Below are positions 35,801 to 46,780 of a stretch of DNA of 64,000 nucleotides, piece after piece (position 1 is the first letter of the stretch; every line of letters starts with the position of its first letter). This DNA comes from Rhabditoides inermis (taxonomy: Eukaryota; Nematoda; Chromadorea; Rhabditida; Rhabditidae). The notes beneath the pieces were generated by a model. The model ran no database searches and was not told where the DNA came from. It saw nothing but the letters and a program-made list of their open reading frames with translations. The stretch lies in assembly GCA_963966185.1 (NCBI GenBank), contig CAWZYM010000002.1, positions 1-64,000 of the forward strand, in the 5' to 3' direction. Both the position numbers and the translations under genes were made by a program.

Positions 35801-37800
35801 AAATAAAGAGAAAAAGTATTCTCTTTCGAAAAGTACACGAGTAAAGAGGAGTGGTTTGTTTTGATCTAATTCAACAAAAGCACATGCATAAAATCTCTTC
35901 GCAGCTGACTAAAATTTCAAAACAAACCTGCTCTTTCGAACGATGTTTTAAAACTCTAATTGTTTTCTTGTTAGCATGTTGAGTTCAGGTATTCAGGATA
36001 CTGTTAATCCCAACCAGTAACTTGCAACAAAATGTATGACACGATTATAGTGCATACTATATTTTTCATCGATCAGAAAGAGCAGGTTTGTTTTGAAATT
36101 TTAGTCAGCTGCGAAGAGATTTTATGCATGTGCTTTTGTTGAATTAGATCAAAACAAACCACTCCTCTTTACTCGTGTACTTTTCGAAAGAGAATGGATG
36201 TCCTTTTCTCAAATTTCGAAGAAATTGTTTTTCAGGTTGATGTGCCGAACATGTTATGTATACATATTCGAAACTTTAGAAAACGTATCCTGAATATGGA
36301 AACGCACTGCTTTGTCGAATCGCTCGTGCGCCTGCCAATGCCAGTCTCTCATTGACACGCGCTATTTCGCGTCTCTCTCTCTTACCCACTCACTCCGCTC
36401 CGCACACTCCCCTCCCCCCACAGTTTTCGCGCCAAAACTGGGGCGGTGGCCTGGACGGCGAGCCGACACGAGAGTGGGTGAACGAAGGGCGGGGCATGCG
36501 CTCAGCCAATCAGAGTGCGCACGCAAGAGAGCCGAGCGACCAATGAGCGCAAAGTGCAGTGGGCGGAGCTTACGTGATGCACACCGTCGTCGCCGCCGCC
36601 GCAGCCGCCGCCGCCGCCGCCGCCGTCGTAAACACGTTTAGTGGCAAAGCGGGAGAGAGCAAGAGAGGGCGGTTTTTGGATGCCGCAACCGATATTGGTT
36701 TCACGAATCATACTCATAGGTCTTACAAAGTGATATTCTAACAAATAACGCACACTAATTAAGTATATTGTATTAGAATAGAGAAATCGTGTGTGCCTTG
36801 GGAGTGGCGGGTTGCGCGCGTCACAGCTCAAAACAAACGGGCGCCGCTGCGCGCCGCCCCTAATGAAAAACGAGATAATTCCAACGCACCTGCGCGAGAA
36901 AGTGGAATCCATGCCGCTCGAGCTTGACAAAGTCGTCCAGCTTGATGTCGGGATCCTTTGACGTCTGCTCGAGAGACACATAACTGGAACGGACGATATG
37001 CTTTATCATTTTGTTCAAATATCAACAACTGAAAGCGTTATTATTATGATAGTATCATAACAAACGTATTGAATTGTATGTAAAACAAAATCAAAAACAC
37101 TTACGTAGTACTCATGTAGTGCGCGAATCCAAAGAGCGATAGAGACAGCATGTGAGCGTACATTCTGCCCAGCTTGGAGAGCGGCAAAGTTAGGAACATG
37201 AGAGACAGAAACAGCACTGAAACGAGTTGAATTGTTGAATTATGAAACGGATAACATATACAGATAAATGCACAGAAACGCTCTTGCACATCGCTCGATA
37301 GAGATAGTGTCAATGACAACATCATAACAAAAGCATTGTATATGTATTGTATACACACTAATACCTGAATAGCTCAATATGTGCGCTGCTGACTGGTCAA
37401 AGTTGCGGCGGTGAACAAAATCGAGGATAGTCGTCACATCAAAGTATGAGTAGAACTCCTAAAAAGCAATACATTGCACAAAACAAGATCGAAGAAAACC
37501 CACTTCTTCCATCATGCGCTGCTTGATCTCGTCGAATGTGATATCTCGGTTGCGCCACCATAGCTCCAAGAGGATCAGACCCGGCAGTCGCAGCACCGTC
37601 TCCACAATACGAGTGGCTACATGCTAAACGAAGGTAATATAGTAATAACAAATAACAGTGACAGATTGCGTCACACCAAGATACAATCTAAAGCACGGTA
37701 CCTTGACAAACTTGAGGTTCTCCTGTATCTGCAGCTGCTGGTACTCCTGGAACTCGCGGCGCATGCGCTGGAAGTGCTCGGCCGTGAACGTGAACTCCAT
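29871..37800 (-). CDS. TRC8/RNF145-type polytopic membrane RING E3 ubiquitin ligase
   Basis: Twenty exons: 37800-37702, 37623-37504, 37458-37365, 37216-37105, 36983-36890, 35372-35243, 34091-33954, 33808-33708, 33469-33360, 33302-33231, 32994-32891, 32506-32410, 32235-32152, 31971-31898, 31736-31660, 31387-31327, 31135-30980, 30581-30463, 30328-30129 and 29958-29871. The product is about 690 residues. The N-terminal two thirds is a series of hydrophobic, probably membrane-spanning segments. A C-terminal RING-H2 domain (CAIC, then PCKHVFHGACLRKW, then CPLC) matches the RNF139/RNF145 group. These act in the ER membrane on sterol-regulated and misfolded proteins. An acidic, Glu-rich tail follows. 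The ATG comes 8 nt after GGTGATCAG. Its promoter is shared or adjacent to the divergent VMA22 homologue. Confidence 0.85.
30863..30995. repeat. Copy of an exon donor junction (RING ligase exon 17)
   Basis: ATCATCCACATACCGGCCAG occurs at the true exon 17 end (about 30968) and again about 103 bp away at about 30865, followed in both by TGCTGCTT. The second copy is intronic and reproduces the donor. Confidence 0.7.
31151..31226. repeat. 76-bp MITE-like element with inverted ends
   Basis: The left end TGGTCAGTCTCTTCGAAA pairs with the right end TTTTGAAGAGACGGACCG as imperfect terminal inverted repeats. Related copies lie at about 9868-9938, 9947-10042, 16207-16285, 18205-18310, 29258-29352 and 32284-32400, all in introns or spacers. 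No coding capacity. Confidence 0.65.
33090..33130 (+). repeat. Solo LINE/SINE tail
   Basis: TTCAGATTTAACGATTCCGG followed by ATAAACGATTGATTGATTGA. The same core is fused to a tRNA-Gly half at 19671-19706 and is related to the tail of the element at 775-989. Confidence 0.6.
34183..34237 (-). repeat. Dispersed repeat shared with 41846-41896
   Basis: The minus strand reads CTCTGCGGAGGGGGTCGAAG inside a 50-nt stretch that matches 41846-41896 on the plus strand. There the match is followed by an (AAATC)n-like tail, as at the 3' end of a LINE. Confidence 0.6.
34736..34806 (-). repeat. tRNA-Val-like SINE fragment
   Basis: The minus strand reads GCTTCTATGGCGCAACTGGT (A box region), a CTGACAA anticodon loop (GAC) and GCGGGTTCGGATCCGC (B box with paired T stem). 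The anticodon stem is degenerate, so it is tRNA-derived rather than a working gene. Confidence 0.55.
34929..34998 (-). repeat. tRNA-Asp-like sequence
   Basis: The minus strand has the A-box region GGCCTAGTGGATAGAGCGG, a perfect anticodon stem GCCGT/GCGGC around CTGTCAA (anticodon GTC) and the B-box-like GGGTTCGCTCTCC. The T stem and acceptor stem do not close well, and it lies 120 bp from a second tRNA-like copy in the same orientation. I prefer a SINE to a functional tRNA-Asp. Confidence 0.5.
35361..35710. repeat. 82-bp tandem repeat carrying a splice acceptor
   Basis: Units start CGACAGCAACAACTGAAAGT at 35361, 35443 and 35525, with decayed units near 35612 and 35692. The first overlaps the true start of RING ligase exon 6. 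Each clear copy repeats, on the minus strand, CCACTTTCAG|TTGTTGCTGTCG, so the gene presents at least three near-identical 3' splice sites in a row. Confidence 0.8.
35818..36195. mobile_element. Foldback element with perfect 120-bp inverted repeats
   Basis: The left arm 35818-35937 (from ATTCTCTTTCGAAAAGTACA to CTGCTCTTTC) is the exact reverse complement of 36076-36195, with a 138-nt unique centre. No ORF. It lies in intron 5 of the RING ligase gene, so the pre-mRNA can form a 120-bp hairpin. No clear target-site duplication was found. Confidence 0.85.
36430..36640. promoter_or_regulatory. Intronic GC-box/CCAAT cluster with (GCC)n
   Basis: Within 130 bp there are AGGGCGGGGC, AGCCAATCAG, GACCAATGAG and GTGGGCGGAGCTTACG, followed by a run of about 12 GCC triplets (36589-36628). 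This looks like a promoter but lies inside intron 5 of the RING ligase gene. A 60-codon plus-strand frame over the GCC run (poly-Ala) has no further support. Confidence 0.35.
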
Positions 37801-38592
37801 CGCACCCACTGATCACCGCCACATTCGACTACAACAATCGCAATCAGCACCTGATTCGCATCATTGATAAAGAGAAAGCGGTCAAAGTACACGTGGGGTG
37901 GGCGCGATCACGATGGGAAGGATACATGGTGTAGTCTTAGAGAGCGTGGTGTGCACATAACAAGAAATCAATTGCAAACGTTCAGAGATATGACATCGCT
38001 CATCAATCCGCTACCGAGTAGCCATTATCTTGTTTACGCTTTATCAAGTTTTCCCCACGCAGTTATGAAACGCTGCAAGCTCTGACAGAAGCCGCAATCA
38101 CTTCGTGGGATTGCGAGACATATGTACAACAATCTGCGAAACAGCGAACGAACAACAAATAAATAAACAGAATCTGTAAAACAAAACACATCATAAAACA
38201 TTAAAAAAAACATCAACACATTAAATAAAACATCAACACATTAAAAGTCTACTTCAAGTAAAACTATATTGTGCCCCACCGACAAAGTCGGTAAAAATAG
38301 AAAAACAGTTAGTTACTTGCAATAAACTAAGAAAAAATAAAATCGAAATACCTTGAAATAGATACTGCCGGTAAGCACCAATTTTCACTAACACAGCTAA
38401 AACTATATTTTATTAATGCATTTATATCAGTGAAAATCATATTTTTGAAATCACGTGTTTTATCGATCATTGATCATTTACTATCAGACGGTCAAACAAA
38501 TAATTCGATGAGGATAAGGAAATTTTCTGATTTTTTTCTATTTTATTGTTCAATGTTCGATATTCTTTTTATCAATGTTTTCCAGCAGAATC

Positions 38593-41500
38593 ATGAGCGG
38601 TTTGATCGAAAGACTGAACGAGTTGACGTTCGACCGGATGGAGCTGGTGGCCGAGTACGTCACGCTCACCAAGCAGCTCGAGGCGCGTCTCTCCGCCGTC
38701 CAGTTCGGAATCACCAAGTCACGGTATGAGCGACACTTTTCAAAGCCGTGTATATTATATATTAATAGTTACGAGATCGAATAGAGCGAAGCTCACGGCG
38801 ATTCACAGTTACCAAGAAAAACGTCCGGGTGTCGCGCGCTAGGATAGCGGGGGACGCGCGGGGTAATATCGGCTCGTCACGAGTGATCATTGCGCGACTC
38901 CCGGTATTCCCCCGCGCGACAATGCGATATTGCCGCGGTATTGTCGCGATATTGTCACGCACGTTTCTCACTATCGCTTCGCTTCCCATTCCTTTCCCCT
39001 TTCCATTCTTCATTCAAATTTAGCAAGAATAACAAAATGATTTATTATGTAATGCATTTGTAATACAATTCAACACAATCACCATCAGACACATGGCAAT
39101 AAAGGGTACCTAACACGGCAACATGACAACTTCGACATGCAATAATGTGGATAAGCTGCTCTTATAATGCACATTGGAAATGAGATGGACACATGATCTT
39201 GATACTTCCAGACGGCCTTCTGTGGGCTTGAGAGGATAGGTGAGTACGATGCTTCTTCAGATTTTTGTCGGTGTAGCTTGCATCGAGAGGCACGAGACTG
39301 GAGCATTCGTTCTGCAACACACGTAAGTGTAATCAATTCAATCAATACGAAGCATACTCACTTTCGCAGGTTTCGCTCTAAATGGCTCGGTGGTAGTGGT
39401 AGGTAGAGATCCACTCAGCGGGACCAACTCACTGAAAACAGTTCGTATCAACATAAACTGAAAGATAATCTAATTGCATACCGTTACGTTTCAGCTTATA
39501 AGAAATGTGAATCATATTAGCATCTATGTACTTTGCAACTGCTTTGAGTGAAAATTGAATGAGGTAGTGATCCCAGTATAGTTAAGTACACATGTGACTA
39601 CACAACATCAATCCAACACGTAGTACAAAATTCACACTGGGGCTCTGAGTTAGCGATATGCACTCACAACCATTAGAAATATGAAGTGCAGCACGTCAGT
39701 GCGCGCGTTGGGCTTACCGTTCGGTGCGGCTGGTACGTGGGAGAGCGTCTACATGATCCGTTCGGTACGAGCAGTCCAGAGTCCTTGTGAACCAGGTGGA
39801 GAAGACTGGTGATCTGCAACGCACAACTGACAACATGAGAAGAAATCATGACGGGAGTTCTTACTCAATATACACGAACGCTTGTTCGGAATTCTGCGCT
39901 CACCGTGATATCACATTATCTCGTCTTTCTCTTACGTTTTCGAGCCTCGATCGCTTTGAACAGAGGCGAGCATTTGAAGCGCCTCTATCAACTTTCTAAC
40001 ATCGCCATATCGCTGGGATTGAAATTCGTTATGGTTGAACGCTCGGGTTTCAGTCTATACGATAGAGACTCTATGCGTGAGACGAGCCGCAGAGGTCCGA
40101 ACAAGCGTTCGGTGCTACCGGGTAGCCCCATAAAAGAATTACTCGCCTAGTTACGGCTACGGTAGTTGTGACAGGAAGATTGTAACATCAGAAATTGCAC
40201 GAAAAGTATGAAATGGCTATATCACTGGAATATACAACCTGCTATACAACCTACTTACACTTTTGCCTTCATAGCGATTCACCCACGTAAGGTCATGAAA
40301 ACACACCTACATACAATAACACAACATAAATAAACAAACAAATTAGATAAAACTGAAATATCTATAACAAAATGCGAACCGGTAGCGATGCGCGAAAAAG
40401 AGACGCCAAGTTTAAATAATTGTTTCCCGCCGAATTGAGTTCTAATTGTCACGCGCGACAATTGCGCGACTCCCGATATTGTCGCGATTCTCTATTGCCC
40501 CGCGTTTCACCCGGTATTGCCCCGCGTGAGTCCCGGGAACGGCGTATTGCCGCGCGCGACACCCGATGATTTTGTCTGAGTAATAATTTGTGGGTGGGCG
40601 GAGCTGCGCTACAAAAACGCGCGACTCGCGCGGAGCGTGTTACCAAAACACAAAACACATCAGACTCTGCTGGGATCGTGGCAGGACCACTATCTCAAGC
40701 GAGGCTCCGCCCACTTCGTTTAGAGACCAGTGGGCGGAGCTACGCCCGTCGCGGCTGATTTGAGCTAGCGATTTTCTTGAGTTGTGAATCGCCGTGAAGC
40801 TAGTGAAGATTATATTTTGTCTGTGAATTCGATAGGCATGCATGGTGGCCTAGTAGACGATGAACTGCCGGATAGCTGGATAAGAATAAACGAATATGTG
40901 TTGCAGATCTCAGATGGGCTTCGGCTACTCGTTCGCCTCGCAGGTCGACAACCGAGACATGCGTCCCGACGTAGGGTGAGTTCGGTTTTTTCCGAGTTAT
41001 ATATGCAATTAAATTGATATGATTTTCACTTCTATTATGATGGTTCCAGCGTTTCGGTGTCGAAGTCGGGTGATTTCAAGCTAATCGATTTCGAGTACGA
41101 GGAGGAGCAGGAGAAGGAGCAGGAGCAGACGGGAGATAAATCGGAGGTGAGTTTTTTTTCATTGTTTTCTTTTTCCCCAACCTGCATTACATAAGTTGTT
41201 CCAGGTGCGCAAGCGTGGTGCCGCGGCTACGTCGGGCAAATCCGAGGATGTGAAGGAGAAGGAGCAGGATAAGGAGGAGGAAGAAGAGAAGAAGAAGGAA
41301 AAGAAGCGGGTGCCAAACTTCCGTCCGTTTGGAGTTTTGGAGCCGAGGTCTGCCAAGGTAAGTAACTTAAATTTCATCTTCATCTTAAAATATGAAGATC
41401 CTAGAAAATTCGTAGATTTTTTTCACGCGATGCTTTCTCGTACCATTACCGTATGACTTTTTTGTACGCACGATAATGATGTTTTATTATCCCATTTCCC

Positions 41501-41812
41501 TTTTTCATGCCCTATATATTTAAATAGCTATCAGACTTTTTAACAACTGTTATTAACGGCTTCGAATAAAGGCCACAAAAACTGACTGACCACTATCTCC
41601 CATTTCTCTTAGATTTATTTCATAAATTGATTAAATTTTCCGTTCAGGACGCTCGCTCGGAGATGCGCAGTGCTTTGGAGCTGGTGTGTGAGCTGTCGTC
41701 GCTACAGCACAAGCTGCGTTCTCTGGACGAGCAGTTGCTGGCAGGCAAGGCGGAGCTCTCCTCCCACCCCGACATCCTCAAGCAGGTCACCGACGCAATC
41801 AAGGCACTCTAG
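38593..41812 (+). CDS. vma22: CCDC115/VMA22 homologue, V-ATPase assembly factor
   Basis: Five exons: 38593-38723, 40907-40975, 41050-41146, 41205-41357 and 41648-41812. About 204 residues. An N-terminal coiled coil starts MSGLIERLNELTFDRMELV, and the exon 1-2 junction gives ITKSRSQMG, matching the KARYAMG region of CCDC115. A Lys/Glu-rich linker follows, then the diagnostic block NFRPFGVLEPRSAKDARSEM and a C-terminal helix (ELSSLQHKLRSLDEQLL). In yeast and humans this protein works in the ER on assembly of the membrane sector of the proton pump. TGTTTTCCAG lies 7 nt before the ATG. Intron 1 (2.2 kb) holds transposon debris. The gene starts 0.8 kb from the divergent RING ligase. Confidence 0.85.
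38785..40812. repeat. Inverted GC-rich repeat pair, possible transposon in VMA22 intron 1
   Basis: AGCTCACGGCGATTCACAGT near 38790 faces GTGAATCGCCGTGAAGCT near 40787. Further in, CGGGTGTCGCGCGC (38827) faces GCGCGCGACACCCG (40551), and both sides contain many CGCGACAATAT and CGCGGGGYAATA motifs. The layout suggests one element or two inverted copies spanning about 2 kb. I see no transposase. Confidence 0.5.
39875..40111. repeat. 237-bp segment with perfect 16-bp terminal inverted repeats
   Basis: CGAACGCTTGTTCGGA at 39875-39890 and its exact reverse complement at 40096-40111. It lies inside VMA22 intron 1. A 100-codon ORF crosses it without family features. MITE-like. Confidence 0.5.
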
Positions 41813-41845
41813 CTCTAGAGTCTTTTATACGTTATAAAAGGTAAA

Positions 41846-41930
41846 GGTATTCCCTGATTCAAAGATTCACTCTGCGGAGGGGGTCGAAGGAGAATACGTT
41901 ATATTTAAATCAAAATCAAATCAAAATAGT
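41846..41930 (+). mobile_element. LINE 3'-end fragment
   Basis: CTCTGCGGAGGGGGTCGAAG, shared with 34183-34237 in inverse orientation, then an A-rich tail with ATCAAAATCAAATCAAAAT. It sits directly behind the VMA22 stop and may supply 3' untranslated sequence. Confidence 0.5.
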
Positions 41931-44900
41931 TGTAGTAAATTGTGTGTAGTAACTTAGATACACACAGAAATACATATGATTTCCAATGAGACCATCACTT
42001 ATCATTCCATGTTGTCAAGCTGTTGTTTTGTGATTGAGGTATTTGCTGTGATTTAAAATGCGCTAGTTTTATAATCAATTGTACTACATTATGTACAAAA
42101 ATAGATAAATATTTATTTTACTCGTGTTGTGGTGAAATAATTGGGGTTTCTTGTCTTGTCAGGTTACATTATAACATTGAGATTAGCTCTAGTTCAACAT
42201 GCCTTTCACGGTTCAAAAAGCGTGCGCTTTGTCTTTTCATCAAAAGCTACTGAATTCGTGCTGATCGCTCCCCTTTTTTCCTCCGCGGCGGTTTGTGAAG
42301 TGGGTGGTGTAAACAGGGGTGGGTTGATTTATACCCGCATTATGTGGCTCGACTGAAAACCGCAGTCTTACACCGATCCAGAAAAGATCTCAGGTTGATA
42401 AGGCGGACAAGTGTCGGTTGTGTACAGCATCCAGAGGCGCGGAGATTTATGACGTCATTTCGGAAACACCTCGAAACTCACTGCTGATGTTCGAGCATCA
42501 TAACCAAAATTTTACATTAATATGTACCGTACACTTTCCATCAATTGTGGCTCCTCTTATGTTTTACAGTCAGAGATTAAAGAGATTCGTGAAGTCAATG
42601 CAAACAGCTTGAACACGAAACTCGTCGGTGGTTCATTCGTGTGGTGCCTTGTGTTTTTCTATGTAGCATTTGTACTCTTCTATATATAGTACACGGTAAT
42701 AAATCATATTTTCATGTTATTAGTGTTCCCTCAAACCACAACTCACATCCCTCCCAGGCTGTTTGTGTTTGTTTGTGTGTTCGGCCGACCTTGTCAGTGT
42801 CGGGTGATGTCTCCTGTGATCTGCCCGCGCCTGCCTTCCTAATCCGACAAGGGCCATCTGACTTATCAGCCACAGAGTCCTTCCGGTCACGCACAAAGAG
42901 ATCCAATCTCCACGCTCCTGAGCGCGTGCCCGAACTAATTGCAATGCCTGACAAAGCGGTTTGTTTATGGTGTTTAACAGCTTGAGTAACGGAACGAGTA
43001 ACGGAAGTCCCTATAATCACCGCGTTCCCAGTCGTTCAAAGTGGTGTTAATTGCTTGACGGGGTGGGTGGTTGCGTAAGTGGGCCTGCCCATATGCTATG
43101 AAGCTCTCTATGATCTCCCTCCAATCACTTGTCTCCCCTTCCTCTCATGTCGCCGCCCCGATTGGAAGACGATACGTTGCGCAACCGCGTGAGGGCAAGC
43201 CACCACCATAAACAGACCTAAACAGAGTCTCAATCTGTCAGTCAGTCAGTCCCTGACTTCGCTATCGTGGCGAGTGACCTTTCGATTACTGTAAGATTAC
43301 AGTAACGAGGCAGATCGATTACCGCAGTGACTCTTCGTTTGCGTCATACGTGTGCATCTGTCGAGACAGCTGATTTGACAATGAACGAGACAAGAGGATA
43401 TGCCTTGATTGCACACAAATCACAGATCGCACCAATATCTCAGAACCAAGACTCCCACTCCACTACCCATAAGCCAGAAGACACACCGTCATCGTGGATT
43501 CTCATTGTTGGTTTTCTAGAACCATAACACCTAGTACTCTACTGCTGCCCTCCATTGTCATTGTTCACAGGCATTTCATGTGTGAAGCATCCTTGTGGTG
43601 TAATAAATTTAATTTTTAATAACAACAAGATGGAAAGACTTCTGCGAGGCATTTTGGAGTAAGTTTGAAGAGTTGGAAGACATGTTGAGAGTATTTTGCA
43701 GATGACCGTTACTTCGACGTTTCGCCTTGATAGCATCATCAGAAAACATTACTTCAGATGTGTGCAATAAATTCGTGAACTGTACGGAACCTGTACTCTC
43801 ACAATAATAATGCACTATCAAAAACGTCTTGTTCCCTGGAATTCAAATCTCTGGTCACTGGCTGAGGGTGTCTGACATATAGTCAATCATAATCGCACCC
43901 TCGCTCCCCCTCGCAACAACTGCTCACTCTCACCTGCACTTGCACGTCTGATCCTCACAGGTTGTCGCACTCTCTCGTCCCTAATATCTCTGATTCTCTC
44001 CGATTGGAAATTATTAACACTCGTTCTAGCCCCGGAAACACCGTTGTAACATGCTAGCATACACACCTTTTCACCCCGAGTCCACCTATGATGGGTTACG
44101 GTGGGAGTTGCAATACCTGCCTTCCCTCACCTGTAACGAACCACGTCTACGGCCCAAAATACTCACATTTCCAGCTTGTTTGAATGATCCGATCAGACAC
44201 GTAATTATAAATGGTGAATTGAATGATTGAATCCCCCCCCCCACTCTCCCTTTCCAACAGCTCGAAATCGACTGTCGTAAAAGTGCAATGTTGTGATTGT
44301 AAATATCGCCGGGCGGAAGCCGTATAACCACTCCGCTACAACACATGTTTCGCCCATCAAAAGCCGCCATAAAGACACAGAGCGAGTGCTCATTTGCATA
44401 AACACACATGTCTCCGAGAGAGAAAAGCTGATACGGGCGGGAAAGCCGGGAAAGTGTTTGGAAGTGCTGTGAGTATCTCGGGCGGCTATAAAACGGTGAA
44501 ATCGACATAAAGATAAGTGCGCATGTTGTATGGGGGTGTGATTACCCGCGGCTTTACAGCGCCACAGTCACTGTCACTGCTCCACCATTCTACGCTCCTT
44601 CTCCTGCTCCATTCTCCCCTCGCCTTTTTTGTGGTGTGTACACGTGAATGAGTCAGGTGTGGTGATAGGGCCTTATATGTGTTGCAATAAGTGTCTCGAT
44701 ATTTTACAGCCGCTTTCCTTGCTTTTGATCTCGCGTTTTAATACACATGTCCGCCTATCGTTTTATGCGCTTATAACAACTCAGTGTCACACTACGTCTT
44801 GTATCGCCCGCGCGCATATTACGACACATACCGTATTCTCGTGTTCTCATTGTTTCCTTGCCATAACTCTTCTCTCACCTGACTGTCATGCACCTCCTCA

Positions 44901-46780
44901 CTTCTCTTGATTGATGCCCCGAGATTGCATCTTCGCGCCTGCGCCAAATCTCTCCCCCACTAATTGACACATTTACAACCAATCTCCTATCTGATCTACA
45001 GTAATTCGATACATCAACATAGAGATCGAATCGCGGTTGGCGCGCAGCCAATACTAGCCAGTTCGGTCCCCCGAAATGAGCGAGGAAGCCACAAGTAGCG
45101 CTTAGCATGTGAGTGTGTGTCTTACACTGGATTAGTCCACGAACACCACTTCACTGCAGTCTTTCTCCCCCCCCCATTGCAAATCCCTCTCTTCCTGAAA
45201 TGTCGCATGGAACACTACCGTAAGCCCTGACCGCCCAACTAATCAGGGTAATCCGGCCGGGGACCAGAGACTAGTTGCATGAGTGGGCAGTAAGCGTTCG
45301 GCAGATACTCGATTATGTTTATGTATCACAAACTCGCTGCATGATGTAAACGGATACCTGCTGAGGATCCCTTTCTGAGGATCGTTTGTTTGCTGGCGAA
45401 AGTCGAGTCTACCCTTCTAGCTTGTGTGACCGCTGTGAGTTGACCGGAGCGGGGATTCGCATGACCGCTCTTTGAACCGGTGACCGGGGTGACGGTAACA
45501 GTGTATCCGGTTACAGTGGTTATGCGAACGGGGCGGTGCCCTTGTAGACGTGATGTGAACACAAACAAACATCTGGAGGCATCACGGGATCGGTCCGGAA
45601 GTAGGCATCGCATAGTTGTGTTGGTCCCTCGGTTTGTGTATCGACACAGCACACATGTTGGCGCGTTTAGTTTGACATCTCTCGTTCACACTCACCTGTT
45701 AGGTGATCCATCAAGATCTACGTCCGATAGCAGCTTACCCCAGTCTCCCCCCCCCCTCTCTCTCCCTCTCGTGCAGGGCCCAATTGACAGCTGAGTTAGA
45801 TGGAATCAGCTGATTACTCTCTCTATCTCTCTCTCCTGTCCCTACAGTACCAATGTATGCAAACATGGATCATGTGCATAATCTGTGGTGTCACTGGCGC
45901 TTGTACACGCCTCGTGTGCACAGATTATCGCCCCGCTTTTCTACATCTAATCCACCATTCATACACAAACATCGAGTCCCTCTCACACTTTTCCAGACCA
46001 CTCTTTCCCCCTCAACACACACCCATTCTCTATCCTAAAAAGCACATAAATCACCGCAGACAGTGTACCCGCTATGAAGAGTCGGCAATTAGGCGCCCCG
46101 AAAAACGTACTCCCCCCAAAACCCACCACTAATCAGTACTTGTGCCCCGGTGAAATATAGCTAACCCGTTGGGGCTGAATATACAATCCCCCGCATTACC
46201 AGTACCCCAATCCAGTGTCGATTCCACATGAGTGCGTCTTGTGTGTGATACTCACACCACACACGCCGCCACAACAACAGGTAAACAACACGAGGTAATT
46301 AGTAATTAGACAGACACCCCGCGCGCTCTGATCTAACCGCTATGGGGACACAATCTGGATATGGATAGACCCCCGAGAGAAAGAGATGAACGAGAGCGCA
46401 TGTATCATCGCTTCTCATCATCCCCCTCTCTCGCAGGAAGTCCGTCAACCCTTGCGCATTTTAATCGAAATTATGCAGAACGCGCGTCCGAAAACCACTC
46501 AGACGACACGTGTACGGGCTAATGAGACATTTCCATACCGGAAACGAAGATGTCATGCGATCCTAGCCTAGCATGACATCACAAGCTGATCGCTCTCTCC
46601 TTTGATGATCGCTTTCACGGGTCAGCGCACACAGTCACTCTAGCCACCTGTAGACTCACAGCAGATGGTGCATTCGAACACTATACAACATACTTTATAC
46701 ATGAAAAAGTGTACAAACATAACAACATAAAGCAATGTAACCGTGTCGTCGGGACCCGCGGTGCTCTTTTTCACACATCT
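41931..46780. other. Gene-poor spacer before the Sowah gene
   Basis: Nearly 5 kb in which I find no exon chain on either strand. Short ORFs lack family features. Unlike the left half of the window it has few GA arrays and little transposon debris. It flanks the Irx-Sowah pair, so it could hold regulatory elements. Confidence 0.4.

Noticed and set aside
36559..36741. Poly-Ala ORF on the plus strand
   Set aside because: It arises from the GCC run, has only a GTG start and no family features, and lies in an intron of the opposite-strand gene.
39848..40150. 100-codon ORF in VMA22 intron 1
   Set aside because: No recognisable domain. It crosses an inverted-repeat element and its frame ends at random.
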